Shown here one piece after another: positions 62,724-64,000 of a DNA stretch of 64,000 nt. The DNA is taken from assembly GCF_014168815.1 (NCBI RefSeq), contig NZ_AP021972.1, positions 868,001-932,000 on the forward strand. Direction: 5' to 3'. Positions within the stretch are counted from its first letter, which is position 1. Each line of letters begins with the position of its first letter. This DNA is from Klebsiella sp. WP3-W18-ESBL-02. Its GTDB lineage: Bacteria > Pseudomonadota > Gammaproteobacteria > Enterobacterales > Enterobacteriaceae. The notes below the pieces were generated by a model that saw only the letters and a list, made by a program, of their open reading frames with translations, was not told the DNA's origin and did no database searches. The translations under genes were made by a program, and so were the position numbers.

Positions 62724-62977
62724 TTAGATGAAATAACGCTTGGTTTTGATTGAATCTTCTTTAATGTCATCAGTGATAATGCTGTCGTCGAGCGCAGCAT
62801 AGTGGACACTATCGTCACCGGCTTCGATGTAATTAGAGAAGTTTTCACTGATAAAGCGGTAAAAAAGCGCACGAGAATATACTGTTTAAAATTCCACCCA
62901 TCTACTGAGCCTCTGACATCGTTGGCAATGGCCCTGATTTGACGATGTAGTTCTGCACACTGTTGAAGGCTTGTCAT
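62724..62977 (-). pseudogene. hsdM: hsdM fragment (type I restriction-modification methylase, N-terminus)
   Basis: On the minus strand the ATG at 62977 begins MTSLQQCAELHRQIRAIAND then VRGSVDGWNFKQYIL, the typical N-terminus of HsdM. The frame is lost at about 62866: in the +1 frame it reads ALFYRFISENFSNYIEAGDD, with a one-base deletion (GGT to GT) as the simplest explanation, then IKTKRYFI and TAA. The rest of the gene is missing. This marks a deleted type I restriction locus. Confidence 0.82.
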
Positions 62978-63339
62978 TTTTTATCCTGTGATCTGTCCTT
63001 GGCATCTGCTGTTAACGCGATTCTATCTCAATTTCGTGGTATCAAAACCCCGGCCTAATGATATCAGGGGCATAGCGCAACTTACGTTGTGATTACTGAT
63101 GACAGGTAAGAAGTAATTTTTTTCGTTGCTTTTGGATGGATTGCTTTCCAAAGTGTAGGTTCGTACTGCCACCTTCAACAAATCTTCCGGTTGCAATATA
63201 ATGAAATGAATTTTCCGTACTATATTACGGCATAAAGCTAATAATAAAGACGAATAACTATGATTTCGGTAAAATATTACTATTAATTAAGTTAAGTATC
63301 GCACTATAGTTTTCTTTCTAATAGCTTGGATTGATCAGT
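62978..63339. other. Gap between hsdM fragment and HTH gene
   Basis: I see no gene in these 360 bases. The section from about 63180 to 63300 is AT-rich and probably holds the promoter of the HTH gene. Confidence 0.5.
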
Positions 63340-63780
63340 ATGAAGAGTAATCATAGTCAGCTCAGTTGGGGGGAGCGCCCTATCCCGAAAGGACCGGAGC
63401 ATTTCGGCGAGCGTCTCAAAGCTGTTATAGGAAAGCAGTCTGTCGCTTCTTTTGCCAGGGATTGCGGGGTCTCCGAAGCATCCATGAGAAAATACCTTAA
63501 AACCGGTACAGAGCCAGGTATCGATAGCGTGGCTATGATTGCCGCCTGTACCGGACGTTCTCTGACCTGGCTTATTACGGGGGAAGGCGACCCCTTTACG
63601 GACAACGCCAAGCAGGAACACTTTTCAGAAGAAGATATCAAAAAATGGTGGGGCCTTATTTTCGACGCTTTGGACGTTGAAAATAAAACCAAAATTATCC
63701 ATGCTTTTCAGCAAGGTGGCCTGAGTTCTGTATTTCATCCTTCTCTCGCTACCAGTAAGGCGGTCAAAATAAAGGGATAG
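63340..63780 (+). CDS. Phage-repressor-like helix-turn-helix protein
   Basis: A 146-residue protein with an N-terminal HTH of the phage CI repressor type (GERLKAVIGKQSVASFARDC, GVSEASMRKYLKTGTEPGID, and WLITGEGDPF, about 20-85). It has no peptidase domain, and the C-terminal 60 residues are unrecognised. ATG 63340 (MKSNHSQLSW) is used instead of TTG 63331. It is probably a regulator of mobile-element genes that lie beyond the window. Confidence 0.8.
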   Translation: MKSNHSQLSWGERPIPKGPEHFGERLKAVIGKQSVASFARDCGVSEASMRKYLKTGTEPGIDSVAMIAACTGRSLTWLITGEGDPFTDNAKQEHFSEEDIKKWWGLIFDALDVENKTKIIHAFQQGGLSSVFHPSLATSKAVKIKG

Positions 63781-64000
63781 TGTGGGCCTGTAAGCGCATT
63801 TCTGGCTGTTTTGATGATGAGATCGTGGGATTCCGCTATGGTGAGCAACGGCCTTCAGGGTGGCTTACCGGTCGCCTGAGGGCGGTATCTGAGCTGTCGC
63901 TTTATTCCCCGAATTCGATTTACCTTCCGGCTGGTTATAATTCCAGCTCCAGTCTCCTCTGCTGATGCTGTATATCCCCGTTTTGCAGGTCTTACAATGT
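63781..64000. other. Terminal 220 bases, no gene called
   Basis: An open frame of 61 codons at 63780-63965 overlaps the HTH stop but has no ribosome site or family. Nothing else can be named. Confidence 0.4.

Noticed and set aside
63780..63965. 61-codon frame after the HTH gene
   Set aside because: No start context and no recognisable domain.
34856..64000. Second copy of the tRNA-Gly 3' end (attR)
   Set aside because: Not found on reading the plus strand; the island probably continues past the window.

Overview
The window is chromosomal DNA from a member of the Enterobacteriaceae. From 1 to about 34.9 kb the gene order and protein sequences follow the Escherichia/Salmonella/Citrobacter backbone: mscS (3' end)-argO-yggE-argP-rpiA-serA-ibs/sib-fau-ssrS-zapA-ygfB-pepP-ubiH-ubiI-gcvTHP-ygfF-bglA-rpiR-type regulator-yqfB-trhA-ygfZ-sdhE-cptA-fldB-xerD-dsbC-recJ-prfB-lysS-idi, then a DUF554/UbiX/UbiD operon with a divergent LysR regulator, actS (ygeR) and the tRNA-Gly(CCC) gene glyU. 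Most proteins match their E. coli counterparts closely but not exactly, and there are REP/BIME repeats between genes. This suggests Citrobacter or a near relative. The genus cannot be fixed from the sequence alone.

At 34.86 kb the backbone ends in glyU. A P4-type tyrosine integrase follows directly, in the arrangement of a tRNA-inserted genomic island. The island fills the rest of the window (at least 29 kb) and its right end is not seen. Its first part (36.3-41.4 kb) is AT-rich. It carries a glycine-zipper/zinc-ribbon protein, a YfjP-like GTPase, a secreted protein with a hexanucleotide repeat tract, a small membrane protein, a lipoprotein with an LprI-like C-terminus, and a truncated, frameshifted traX remnant.

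From 41.4 to 61.7 kb lies a complete tellurite-resistance (Ter) supercluster. The minus-strand arm holds a signalling module (a Ser/Thr kinase with zinc ribbon, a PP2C phosphatase, three TerY vWA proteins, TerX and TerW). It also holds a putative metabolite-synthesis module: DUF4236 protein, CitE-like lyase, StiP/PRTase_1, HAD phosphatase, PRTase-TRSP protein and ATP-grasp ligase. The plus-strand arm is terZABCDE, two small overlapping reading frames, and terF. The two arms diverge from a 318-bp region with two copies of a palindromic operator-like sequence, one of which overlaps a good -10 element. Established work on this family (comparative genomics of Ter-dependent stress response systems by Anantharaman, Iyer and Aravind) groups these parts into one membrane-linked, calcium/metal-sensing stress system that may make a nucleoside-like metabolite. 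Chemistry and signal are still unknown.

Beyond terF are an HAD-IB phosphatase, a frameshifted hsdM fragment (type I restriction remnant) and a phage-repressor-like HTH protein. The traX and hsdM remnants indicate that the island was assembled from plasmid and restriction-locus DNA.
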